A DNA stretch of 21,141 nucleotides from Halieaceae bacterium (lineage in GTDB: Bacteria > Pseudomonadota > Gammaproteobacteria > Pseudomonadales > Halieaceae): assembly GCA_018666295.1 (NCBI GenBank), contig JABIZW010000123.1, positions 1-21,141 on the forward strand, read 5' to 3'. The notes under the pieces are model-generated. The model was given only the letters and a program-made list of their open reading frames with translations, searched no databases and was not told where the DNA came from. Position 1 is the stretch's first letter. Every line of letters begins with the position of its first letter. The translations under genes were made by a program, and so were the position numbers. Below are positions 6,965 to 14,062 of the stretch, piece after piece.

Positions 6965-8874
6965 AACGCCACCGCAGTCTTTGTTCCGTTGAGTTTCGCG
7001 CGCCCAAGATTTGCCTGCTCTAAAATGTCATCGCAGCTCAATCCGGCGTCGATTCGCGTCTCCCCCTGACTGGCGTGATCGATAAATCGATCATCAATCG
7101 CCACGTGTCGAATCTCAATATTCAGCCCCTGTGATGCCAAATATTCGGCGACGCCGCTACCGGCACCACCGGCCACCACATTCTCTTCTACCGTAATAAA
7201 ACGCGAATGAGTCTGTGCAAGTTGCATAATGAGATCAGTGTCGAGCGGCTTCACCCAGCGCATGTCAGCAACCGTTGCATTGAGTGCTTCGCCGGCTTTT
7301 TCGGCCTCGGTGAGCAGTACGCCAAAATTGAGTATGGCTATTTCCTCACCTTCGCGCACAATCTGTCCCTTGCCTATTTCAACCCCGCGCAACTGGGGCT
7401 CAATCCGGACACCTGTACCCTCTCCACGAGGGTATCTTACCGCTGAGGGGCCTGTGTGGTTGTAAGCGCTTACTAACATTTGTCGGCAATCGTTTTCGTT
7501 ACTCGGTGCTGCGATGATTAAATTTGGAATGCAGCGCAAGTAGCTGAGGTCGAAGGCACCGTGGTGCGTAGCACCGTCTTGGCCAACAAGACCGGCGCGG
7601 TCGATCGCAAAGGTCACATCTAAGTTCTGTAGAGCCACGTCGTGAATCAGCTGATCATAGCCGCGCTGAAGAAACGTGGAGTAGATCGCCACTACTGGCT
7701 TTACTCCGTCGCAGGCCATGCCGGCGGCCAACGTGACGGCGTGCTGCTCGGCAATGGCGACATCAAAATACCGATCGGGGTACGACGCGGCAAAATTAAC
7801 CATGCCGGAGCCCTCGCCCATGGCGGGTGTGATGCCTGCAAGTCTTAAATCTTCTGCGGCGGTATCACACAGCCATTGACCAAACACGTCTTGGTATTTG
7901 GGCGGCTTTGGTTCGGACGCTGAAGACTCTGGCTTTTTGGTTTCGAGTTTACCCAAGGCATGGTAGCCGATGGGATCCGCTTCGGCGGGCGCAAAGCCCT
8001 TTCCTTTAATGGTCCGAATATGGAGGATTTGCGGACCATCTAAAGATGATACGCGCTTTAGTACCTTGGCCAGCGAGGGAAGATCATGGCCATCAAGAGG
8101 GCCGATGTAGTGCCATCCAAGTTCTTCGAACAATGTTCCTGGCGTGACCATTCCCTTCATATGTTCTTCGGTGCGCTTGGCAAGCTCCCAGGCTGGCTTC
8201 ACATGCTCGAGTAGTTTTTTAGAGGTCTCACGCAACGTCAGGTAATTTTGACTCGCCCAGATACGTGCAAAGTACTTCGCGAGGCCGCCCGTGTTGTGGC
8301 CAATCGACATCTGGTTGTCATTGAGAATGACCAGCATGTTGGGCCGTTCGTGTCCCGCATGAGCTAAGGCCTCAAACGCCATGCCCCCGGTGATCGCACC
8401 GTCGCCGATAATGGCAACAACTTTACGGTCGATACCTTGCTGTCTTGCGGCGAGTGCCATACCCATTGCTGCTGAAATACTGGTTGAAGAATGTCCAACA
8501 CCAAAGGTGTCAAACTCACTTTCTGACCGTTTGGGGAAGCCGCTCAAGCCGCCTTTATGTCGCATTGACGACATGCGTTCCCGCCGGCCTGTGAGTACTT
8601 TATGCGGATAGCATTGGTGACCTACATCCCACACGATTCGATCGTCGGGCGTATTAAAGACATGGTGAAGTGCGATTGTGAGTTCGACGACCCCCAACCC
8701 CGCACCAAAATGGCCGCCGGTCGTGGAGACGGAGTAGAGCAGAAATTCGCGCAGCTCGTTTGCAAGGCGCACCAACTCTTCGTCATTTAAAGAAGCGATT
8801 TCATGGCCTGCGTCAGCGATTCGGTCAAGGACCGGGGTCTCTGGCGCGGTTGTTGGCAACTGATCAAAATTCAT
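6961..8874 (-). CDS. dxs: 1-deoxy-D-xylulose-5-phosphate synthase
   Basis: Dxs is the TPP-dependent first enzyme of the MEP pathway. It condenses pyruvate and glyceraldehyde 3-phosphate to DXP, a precursor of isoprenoids, thiamine and pyridoxal phosphate. The 637-residue product has family length and motifs: GGHFGAGLG, DVGHQCYPHK, GHSSTSISAA, the TPP/Mg motif GDGAITGGMAFEAL followed by ILNDNQMSI, then EQHAVTLAAG with the catalytic Glu, DRAGLVGQDGATHHG and RYPRGEG. Nothing critical is missing. The start overlaps the upstream SGNH-like gene's stop in an ATGA at 8871-8874, and its own stop overlaps xseB the same way, making one translationally chained unit. Confidence 0.97.
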   Translation of the reverse strand: MNFDQLPTTAPETPVLDRIADAGHEIASLNDEELVRLANELREFLLYSVSTTGGHFGAGLGVVELTIALHHVFNTPDDRIVWDVGHQCYPHKVLTGRRERMSSMRHKGGLSGFPKRSESEFDTFGVGHSSTSISAAMGMALAARQQGIDRKVVAIIGDGAITGGMAFEALAHAGHERPNMLVILNDNQMSIGHNTGGLAKYFARIWASQNYLTLRETSKKLLEHVKPAWELAKRTEEHMKGMVTPGTLFEELGWHYIGPLDGHDLPSLAKVLKRVSSLDGPQILHIRTIKGKGFAPAEADPIGYHALGKLETKKPESSASEPKPPKYQDVFGQWLCDTAAEDLRLAGITPAMGEGSGMVNFAASYPDRYFDVAIAEQHAVTLAAGMACDGVKPVVAIYSTFLQRGYDQLIHDVALQNLDVTFAIDRAGLVGQDGATHHGAFDLSYLRCIPNLIIAAPSNENDCRQMLVSAYNHTGPSAVRYPRGEGTGVRIEPQLRGVEIGKGQIVREGEEIAILNFGVLLTEAEKAGEALNATVADMRWVKPLDTDLIMQLAQTHSRFITVEENVVAGGAGSGVAEYLASQGLNIEIRHVAIDDRFIDHASQGETRIDAGLSCDDILEQANLGRAKLNGTKTAVAL

Positions 8875-9578
8875 GGCGATACTATACCTGTAAATTCTTT
8901 ATTACGCTCCTCAGACACGGTGATAAGGCGTTGAGTGATGAGCTGATAGCCCTCTTGCGTGAGGGTGTTGCCGTCCGGCCAAAAGTAATGCGGGTTTGTG
9001 CCCTCAGCGTGGTCTTCAAGCGCCTCGTCGAGACCGACAAAGTGTGTGCCAAGCATCTGCTCTGACCACTCGCTGACCTCACTGATGAGGAGGCTTAGGT
9101 TCCCGCGGTCTGTTGAGGAGAGTCGGGGGGAGGTGATCGGTGCTATGACCCATAGGTCGAACCGAAGTCCATACACTAATCGTTGCTCCATAATTCCTTC
9201 AAGCGACGCCAGCAGCGCGTCAGACTCAACCTTCGATGCGTGTAGCGTGTCTAAAAAAAGCAATACACGACTGGGCTGATAATGACCTATGAGCCTTGGA
9301 AAGCATGTATTGAGTAGCTCAGGCGTCAGTCCATTCACGGTTCGCTTGAGAACCTGTGAACCCCCAAATTTTTTCGGTGAGCTTGACCAGTGCTTGATGC
9401 GTTGGTTGCCTGTGAGCAATATTAAATCGCTGGGCAGGGATGAAGAAAAGTCCTGCATTTCGAACGCATTCTGCGCAGCGACGCAGGAAAGACTACGCGT
9501 ATTTGGATCGAATACGGTCAGTCTCAGGGCCAAAACCATTAAGGGGGCGATCGCAATAATCCATGCGAAGCGTGACAT
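8871..9578 (-). CDS. Membrane-anchored SGNH/GDSL-like protein lacking the catalytic residues
   Basis: I start this at ATG 9578 (235 residues), which has AAGGA/AGGA purine runs just upstream; the longer frame to 9680 would place its start against the divergent gene with no room for a promoter. Residues 4-20 form a hydrophobic segment, a likely signal anchor exporting the rest to the periplasm. The remainder follows the SGNH-hydrolase layout: a beta-strand LILL then RIKHW (60-64), FGGSQ, PSRVLLFL, and FWPDGNTLTQEGY (199-211). The catalytic positions look replaced: the GDS serine aligns with Gln59 (GNQ), the GxND asparagine region reads LDTL, and the DGxH histidine is Thr205. Its stop overlaps the dxs start. 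The fold call is my pattern reading and the function is unknown. Confidence 0.72.
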   Translation of the reverse strand: MSRFAWIIAIAPLMVLALRLTVFDPNTRSLSCVAAQNAFEMQDFSSSLPSDLILLTGNQRIKHWSSSPKKFGGSQVLKRTVNGLTPELLNTCFPRLIGHYQPSRVLLFLDTLHASKVESDALLASLEGIMEQRLVYGLRFDLWVIAPITSPRLSSTDRGNLSLLISEVSEWSEQMLGTHFVGLDEALEDHAEGTNPHYFWPDGNTLTQEGYQLITQRLITVSEERNKEFTGIVSP

Positions 9579-9678
9579 GTTTTCCTGTCCTTGGTGGTCG
9601 TTAAGGTAAGAGTATGCCCTGCACATCACTTCCTGCATAATCAACCGTGAGACCAAGGCAAAGGCAAGCAGTTCAGAC

Positions 9679-10068
9679 ATGCTTTATCAGCGGCGTATAG
9701 CCGACAATCAAGTGTTATCCGCAAAGTTAGAACTTCATTTGCGCGGTAGCCGATACGCCGGCGTTGGGACACAACTTCTGGGTATTGTGAGTTTAGGGCT
9801 CGCTGGATTTTACAGTCTCGATCCCGAGGTTATGCTGACGTGGGCGACATCACTCCTACTGCTCAATTTTTGGTGGTCTCGCCGCATTAATCGAACGCTC
9901 CAAACCGGCCGGCACTTTACACAGCGTCCCTCGGTGTTCAACGAGCTTATCGTGCACGCCGCGGTGTCCGGTGCGATCTGGGGGGCACGGTCATTTGGCT
10001 CGATGGCTATCTTTCTGACCTTATCTTTTACTTGTGCGTCTGTGTTGTGGCTGTTATCTCCGTTGTGA
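9679..10068 (+). CDS. Diguanylate cyclase, N-terminal membrane part (split by frameshift)
   Basis: This 129-residue frame encodes the first membrane segments of a GGDEF protein, with hydrophobic stretches at about 30-47 and 50-65 and a third starting near 94 (VSGAIWG). It stops at 10066-10068, but similarity in style continues in another frame. Adding one G to the run at 9980-9985 would give a continuous reading: after GAIW come GGTVIWLDGY and then the downstream frame, for 407 residues in all, a normal size for such proteins. Read as it stands, the last 28 residues are probably out of frame. The start ATG at 9679 lies 100 bases from the divergent SGNH-like start. Confidence 0.6.
   Translation: MLYQRRIADNQVLSAKLELHLRGSRYAGVGTQLLGIVSLGLAGFYSLDPEVMLTWATSLLLLNFWWSRRINRTLQTGRHFTQRPSVFNELIVHAAVSGAIWGARSFGSMAIFLTLSFTCASVLWLLSPL
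9980..9985 (+). other. G6 run, probable site of the frameshift
   Basis: Six consecutive G's lie over the TGG-GGG codons of the membrane region. One more G restores a single open frame from 9679 to 10901. The run is short for phase variation, so a sequencing or assembly error or a recent indel are also plausible. Confidence 0.5.
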
Positions 10069-10901
10069 CGATCGCGGTGTCGGTGGTTATCCGGCAGGCT
10101 TACCTCACACAACTCATTTTTTCTCTAGGCACGGTCGCATGCTGGCTGGCTTGGCATGCGAACGAGCGACCGTTTAATGCGGGCTTTGCGGTGTTGTTGG
10201 TCGGGCTGTCAATGTTCTTGATCGTCGCCAGCGAGTGGATGAGTCGCGCCTTCTCGGAAATGGTGGAAACCAGTCTTGAGCGTGCAGCTATGAGTAAGGA
10301 TCTGGCGTCGCTCAGTGACAGCTTAAAGACGCGAAACCTGCAACTGCAAGACGCACGTCGACAGCTTGCTGAGCAGGCGACGATCGATGAGATGACAGGC
10401 CTTCGAAATCGCCGCGGTGTGAATATCATCATCAATGATGAATTGGCCCGAATGAAGCGCTTACAGCTCCCCATTGCGCTGATCGCCCTCGACGTCGATC
10501 ATTTTAAAACGTACAACGACACCTACGGTCACCCCGCTGGCGATCTGGTGCTCCAACGCATCTCAACCGTCATGCTGGAAATGACCAGTCGCGCGGGGGA
10601 GTTTGCGGCACGAATGGGGGGCGAGGAATTCGTCATTTTTTATCCTGCGGCGAATCGATCGACCGCTTTGGAGGTTGCTGAGGAGCTTCGGCGGCGGATT
10701 GTTGAGCTCGATATACCGCATGAGAAGTCACTTACAGCACCGCACATCACCATTTCAATCGGTGTTGTGTCCTGTGTGCCGGACTGGGAGTTGGAATTTG
10801 ATGTGCTTCTTAAGGCTTCAGATGACGCGCTCTACCTGAGCAAAACAAATGGCCGGAACCGAATTACCTTTGGTGAGGTGAACGTCCCCGAAGAGTCTTA
10901 A
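10032..10901 (+). CDS. Diguanylate cyclase, C-terminal GGDEF part (split by frameshift)
   Basis: The frame carries further membrane segments (about residues 3-20, 28-41 and 50-67), a coiled linker with ASLSDSLKTRNLQLQDARRQL, and a full GGDEF domain. Catalytic features are intact: ATIDEMTGLRNRRG, ALDVDHFKTYNDTYGHPAGD with metal-binding Asp, and GGEEF at 196-200. It should make cyclic di-GMP from two GTP. The inhibitory I-site, normally RxxD five residues before GGEEF, reads RAGE, so product inhibition may be weakened. As it stands the frame would need a TTG at 10032 or a GTG at 10065 that overlaps the preceding stop (GTGA). More likely it is the continuation of the gene starting at 9679. Its stop shares a TTAA with the hslR stop. 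Confidence 0.8.
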   Translation: MCVCVVAVISVVTIAVSVVIRQAYLTQLIFSLGTVACWLAWHANERPFNAGFAVLLVGLSMFLIVASEWMSRAFSEMVETSLERAAMSKDLASLSDSLKTRNLQLQDARRQLAEQATIDEMTGLRNRRGVNIIINDELARMKRLQLPIALIALDVDHFKTYNDTYGHPAGDLVLQRISTVMLEMTSRAGEFAARMGGEEFVIFYPAANRSTALEVAEELRRRIVELDIPHEKSLTAPHITISIGVVSCVPDWELEFDVLLKASDDALYLSKTNGRNRITFGEVNVPEES

Positions 10902-11284
10902 ATATCGAATTGTTTTCGAAGTCGTTCGAGCGCCTTTCGTTCGTGTTTTCCTGGCTTGTTTGTCGGCCGTGCGGCAGCGCCTCCTGCCGCCTTTCGGGCC
11001 TGCGCTTCGCGCGCTCTTCTTGCGATACTGACATCGGTTTCCGCGTACAGCATTTGCGCTGCCGAGGCAGGCCCTCGCTTGTCACTGAGCGCCTTAACGA
11101 TGATTTCCCTTTCGTCCCACCCTTGCTTAATGACGAGCTTTTCGCCGACACAAATCTCTCGCGAGACTTTAACGCGCTGACCCGATAAGTGCACTTTGCC
11201 GCCCTCGATCGCCGTTTTGGCGATTGATCGAGTTTTGAAAAAGCGTGCAGCCCATAGCCATTTATCGACCCTTAGACGATCCAT
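10898..11284 (-). CDS. hslR: Ribosome-associated heat shock protein Hsp15 (S4 domain)
   Basis: Hsp15 binds 50S subunits that carry stalled nascent chains, through an S4 RNA-binding domain. The 128-residue product begins MDRLRVDKWLWAARFFKTRS, the family signature, continues with EGGKVHLSGQRVKVSREICVGEKLVI, and ends in a basic tail. I use ATG 11284, which overlaps the yrfG stop (TAATG), rather than a longer frame starting inside yrfG. The order yrfG-hslR is conserved from E. coli. Its stop overlaps that of the converging cyclase gene. Confidence 0.93.
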   Translation of the reverse strand: MDRLRVDKWLWAARFFKTRSIAKTAIEGGKVHLSGQRVKVSREICVGEKLVIKQGWDEREIIVKALSDKRGPASAAQMLYAETDVSIARRAREAQARKAAGGAAARPTNKPGKHERKALERLRKQFDI

Positions 11285-11994
11285 TAGCGCTCCGATACAT
11301 CGAGGGGTGAGGGCCATACATCTTGGAATTGATCAATCGCGTAATTCGAATGCGGGATGTTTTTGGGTCGACTGGTGTCGGGGAGGCAAACGCTCACAGA
11401 CCCTGTTATCCCAAATTTAAGCGCCGCGCTAATCACGGCCGCCGAGTCGTCAAAAAACAACGTCTTTGCTTTGTTAAAGCCCAGGCGCGTCTGCGTGCGC
11501 TGCCAAAAATACTGAGACTCTTTCGCAAAACCGATCGAATGACTGCTAATAGCCTCGTCAACTCTATCGGCAATTCCGGTGTGCCTATTTTTTAGCGCGA
11601 GAATATCGGGGTGAGCATTGGTCACAATAGTTGAACGAATCCCGGTTCTCTTGAGCGCAGTAAGAAAGTCTTCGGCGTATGGCAGAAATCGTATGCCTTC
11701 GGCAAAGGTCCTCGAGTACTCGATAATGTCGTAGCCGTATTGATCGCTCCAGAAGTCTGTCGAGTACCAGTCAAGCGTGCCGGCTACCGATCGGAAAATC
11801 GGTGTAAATTTTTCGACGGTTGCCTGCAGGCTGATGTCATTCAATCGAGCGTACTGCTCGTGTATGCGATGACCCCAAAAATTGTTGTCAAACTCCAAAT
11901 CGAGCAAGGTACCGTCCATGTCCAGCAGAACGTGGTCAACTTCTGTCCAGTCTACTGTTGGAAGAATGCTGTCTTGCCGGCTTTGAACGATCAT
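11284..11994 (-). CDS. yrfG: GMP/IMP nucleotidase YrfG (HAD family)
   Basis: YrfG is a HAD-superfamily 5'-nucleotidase acting on purine monophosphates. In the 236-residue product the HAD motifs are visible: LLDMDGTLLDLEFDNNFW near residue 23 with the nucleophile Asp and the general acid Asp two residues on, IVTNAHPDILALK for motif II, AKES for motif III lysine, and LFFDDSAAVISAA for motif IV. The match to E. coli YrfG is recognisable along the whole length, including LDWYSTDFWSDQYGYDI. It is transcribed leftward into hslR and divergently from cysQ, with only 19 bases between start codons as drawn. Confidence 0.9.
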   Translation of the reverse strand: MIVQSRQDSILPTVDWTEVDHVLLDMDGTLLDLEFDNNFWGHRIHEQYARLNDISLQATVEKFTPIFRSVAGTLDWYSTDFWSDQYGYDIIEYSRTFAEGIRFLPYAEDFLTALKRTGIRSTIVTNAHPDILALKNRHTGIADRVDEAISSHSIGFAKESQYFWQRTQTRLGFNKAKTLFFDDSAAVISAALKFGITGSVSVCLPDTSRPKNIPHSNYAIDQFQDVWPSPLDVSER

Positions 11995-12013
11995 CTGATG
12001 GTAGGCTTCTCAA

Positions 12014-12904
12014 ATGTGGTGGAACCAAACAAATAGAAATGAACGTCTGCAGCCGATTTTGTCTCAATCGGTCTTTTCACTGGCGGACCTCCTCACTCAC
12101 TTACTGGCCATTGCCGATGAGGCATCAGACCTTGCTCGTGCATTCTATCGTAAATCACACGAGCTGGAGGTCGTTCGAAAAGGTGATTCGACGCCGCTGA
12201 CTGACGCGGACACGGGGCTCCATCACCTGATCTACGAGCGCCTCGAAGCGCTTTTCCCCAAACTGCCCATACTGTCGGAGGAGTCGGAGGTCGCGCAGCT
12301 GGAGGACCGTCTCAAATGGCCGGCGTGTTGGGTCGTTGATCCGCTGGACGGCACCAAAGAGTTCTTGGAGCAAACAGATCAGTTCACGATCAACATTGCA
12401 CTCGTTATCGATGGGAAAGCTGAGCTTGGCTTAATCTCTATACCGTGCCGCTGCGAACATTGGCTGGGTGTCGTGGAAAACGGTGCCGCTGTTTTTCCTG
12501 AGCATGAGGGTCTTAAAGGCCAAGTCATTCAAACGTCGTCGCGGGATTCATCGAGACCCTTGGTGATGCTGGCCAGTCACCGCCATTCCGCAAAACGTGT
12601 TGAGTTGTTACTCAACAGCCTTGCTGATCGGTTTGGTGAGACTGAACGGGTCAATTCAGGGAGCGCTGTGAAATTCTGCGACCTCCTCAGTGGTGTTGCC
12701 GACGTGTACCCGAGGACCTCGCTCTGCAGTGAATGGGATGTGGCGGCGGGCGATGCACTGGTTCGGGCGGCCGGCGGCCGCGTTACAGACATGAACGGGT
12801 GGCAGATTCACTATAACCGTCGGCCCTCACTCCTGGCCGAGCCCTTTGTAGCGAGTGCCGACCCCGTTATCGACTACGCAGCGGTTATTTCCAAATCTTT
12901 ATAG
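12014..12904 (+). CDS. cysQ: 3'(2'),5'-bisphosphate nucleotidase CysQ
   Basis: CysQ hydrolyses 3'-phosphoadenosine 5'-phosphate to AMP, recycling a by-product of sulfate assimilation. It belongs to the inositol monophosphatase-like family. Motifs seen are PLTDAD (61-66), LSEES (87-91), WVVDPLDGTKEF (106-117), GSAVKFC (216-222) and SEWDVAAGDA (239-248), covering the metal-binding Glu and Asp residues. From ATG 12014 the protein has 296 residues, about 25 to 50 more than E. coli. The first 20 residues match nothing I know, so a later start such as TTG 12059 is possible and would leave more room for a promoter before the divergent yrfG. In pseudomonads nudE lies between these two genes; it is absent here. 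Confidence 0.92.
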   Translation: MWWNQTNRNERLQPILSQSVFSLADLLTHLLAIADEASDLARAFYRKSHELEVVRKGDSTPLTDADTGLHHLIYERLEALFPKLPILSEESEVAQLEDRLKWPACWVVDPLDGTKEFLEQTDQFTINIALVIDGKAELGLISIPCRCEHWLGVVENGAAVFPEHEGLKGQVIQTSSRDSSRPLVMLASHRHSAKRVELLLNSLADRFGETERVNSGSAVKFCDLLSGVADVYPRTSLCSEWDVAAGDALVRAAGGRVTDMNGWQIHYNRRPSLLAEPFVASADPVIDYAAVISKSL

Positions 12905-12969
12905 CGGGTACTTTCCTGTAAGCGTACAAAATGCGTTATAACATTTGTAATGCTTGGGGGAGCATGCGC

Positions 12970-13197
12970 ATGATTTCGAATACCGAACAGCCGGCTGCTA
13001 ATGAACCGATGACGCCTCAAATGCGGTTATCCGTTATGCAAAATCGTCATCGGTCTATCGATCAGCAGCTCCACGAACTGCAAGCTCATCCCTGGGGTGA
13101 CCGGATACTCATTCAGCGCATGAAAAAAGAAAAGTTGCGATTGCGGGACGCTATTGAGCGCCTGCGTGATGAGCTCGTGCCAGATATAGACGCTTAA
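12970..13197 (+). CDS. Small YdcH-like (DUF465) coiled-coil protein
   Basis: The 75-residue product has the YdcH/DUF465 pattern: an N-terminal variable stretch, then RHRSIDQQLHELQ, then IQRMKKEKLRLRDAIERLRDEL and the typical PDIDA-type ending. These are short helical hairpin proteins of unknown function. I start at ATG 12970 because the GGGGGAG at 12956-12962 is 7 bases before it; earlier ATGs at 12931 and 12964 are unspaced or too close. A TATAAC at 12937-12942 may be a -10 element, though I see no good -35. Its stop shares TTAA (13194-13197) with the stop of the converging ogt-like gene. Confidence 0.82.
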   Translation: MISNTEQPAANEPMTPQMRLSVMQNRHRSIDQQLHELQAHPWGDRILIQRMKKEKLRLRDAIERLRDELVPDIDA

Positions 13198-13676
13198 CGA
13201 AAGCTCAGTCCGCGCTGACGGCTCTCGATGAGCAGCAGTTGGCGTTTGATTGCGAGACCCCCTGCGAACCCGGTAAGCGATCCGTTGCTGCCGATAACGC
13301 GATGACAAGGGATAACGAGTGGCAATGGGTTGCGGCCTATGGCTGCGCCTACGGCTCGAGACGCCTGGGGCTTGTCGAGGCTGCAAGCAATGTCGCGATA
13401 GGACCGAGTTTCACCCCACGGGATGTTGCGCAGCTCACGCCAGACAGACGCTTGAAAAGCAGTTCCTCTAGGTTCAATAGGCACTGTAAAGCTGCACTTC
13501 TCGCCATTAAGAAAATGAGTGACTTCTGCCGCTGCGAGCGCTAATAGCTCGACATCCTCGTGAGTGGCCTCGGCAGCCGCACGATGTTTGTTGTCCCAGT
13601 TGATCTCGATTAAGACGCCTTTCTCGCAGACCAGTTGGAGGGTGCCAATCGGTGTGCCGATGAGTTGCTGGCGCAT
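13194..13676 (-). CDS. ogt: Methylated-DNA--protein-cysteine methyltransferase
   Basis: This suicide enzyme removes O6-alkyl groups from guanine by transfer to its own cysteine. The 160-residue product has the full C-terminal active-site region: FQASVWRELRNIPWGETRSYRDIA (from about 74), ASRAVGAAIGRNPLPLVIPCHRVIG with acceptor Cys124 and Arg107, and GFAGGLAIKR. The length fits Ogt-type proteins without an Ada regulatory domain. The ATG at 13676 overlaps the stop of the preceding gene (TGATG); a GTG one codon earlier is also possible. It is transcribed leftward after a small membrane protein. Confidence 0.94.
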   Translation of the reverse strand: MRQQLIGTPIGTLQLVCEKGVLIEINWDNKHRAAAEATHEDVELLALAAAEVTHFLNGEKCSFTVPIEPRGTAFQASVWRELRNIPWGETRSYRDIACSLDKPQASRAVGAAIGRNPLPLVIPCHRVIGSNGSLTGFAGGLAIKRQLLLIESRQRGLSFR

Positions 13677-14011
13677 CACAGCGTGACGCGCTCGCGCTTA
13701 ATCTGGGTGAGGAGTAGCACCAAGCTTGCCGCCAGTAGGACGTACTGTGCCGATACGACCAAGGGCGTAAGGCCGGACAGTGGGGTGCTAACGACAGTGG
13801 GAAGACAGATCAACGCGCTGAGTGCGAGGCCCAAGCGTTGCTCTCCAATGAGTCCCAGTGCGACCAGCAAGAACAGCACGCCACGCCCAGCGTCAATAAG
13901 GCTCGCAGTGTCGAGCGAGACCGTCCACAATTGTCCGATCAACAACGTGCCAATGGCAACGGACAAACACACGGTGATAAATCGCAGACATCGGATCATA
14001 TCGAGGCTCAT
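13676..14011 (-). CDS. Small integral membrane protein, unknown function
   Basis: I do not recognise this protein. From ATG 14011 it has 111 residues and three to four hydrophobic segments: about 9-27 (FITVCLSVAIGTLLIGQLW), 39-54 (GRGVLFLLVALGLIG), 58-75, and 82-100 (VSAQYVLLAASLVLLL), ending in a short basic tail. GTG 14044 or ATG 13999 are alternative starts, and none has a clear ribosome binding site. It is translationally coupled to the ogt-like gene (TGATG). It is divergent from birA. Coding is supported by the consistent hydrophobic pattern and the coupling, not by a family match. Confidence 0.6.
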   Translation of the reverse strand: MSLDMIRCLRFITVCLSVAIGTLLIGQLWTVSLDTASLIDAGRGVLFLLVALGLIGEQRLGLALSALICLPTVVSTPLSGLTPLVVSAQYVLLAASLVLLLTQIKRERVTL

Positions 14012-14062
14012 GCAGCAACGTGATAGCGTGACACGGTATATCACATTCCCAAGGGACCATGA

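Noticed and set aside
9678..9681. Divergent start codons overlapping in a CATG
   Set aside because: This needs the long form of the SGNH-like protein. The start at 9578 has a better ribosome binding site and a hydrophobic anchor directly after it, leaving 100 bases for promoters.
12755..12785. GC-rich near-palindrome in cysQ
   Set aside because: It is explained by Ala/Gly-rich codons and has imperfect symmetry.
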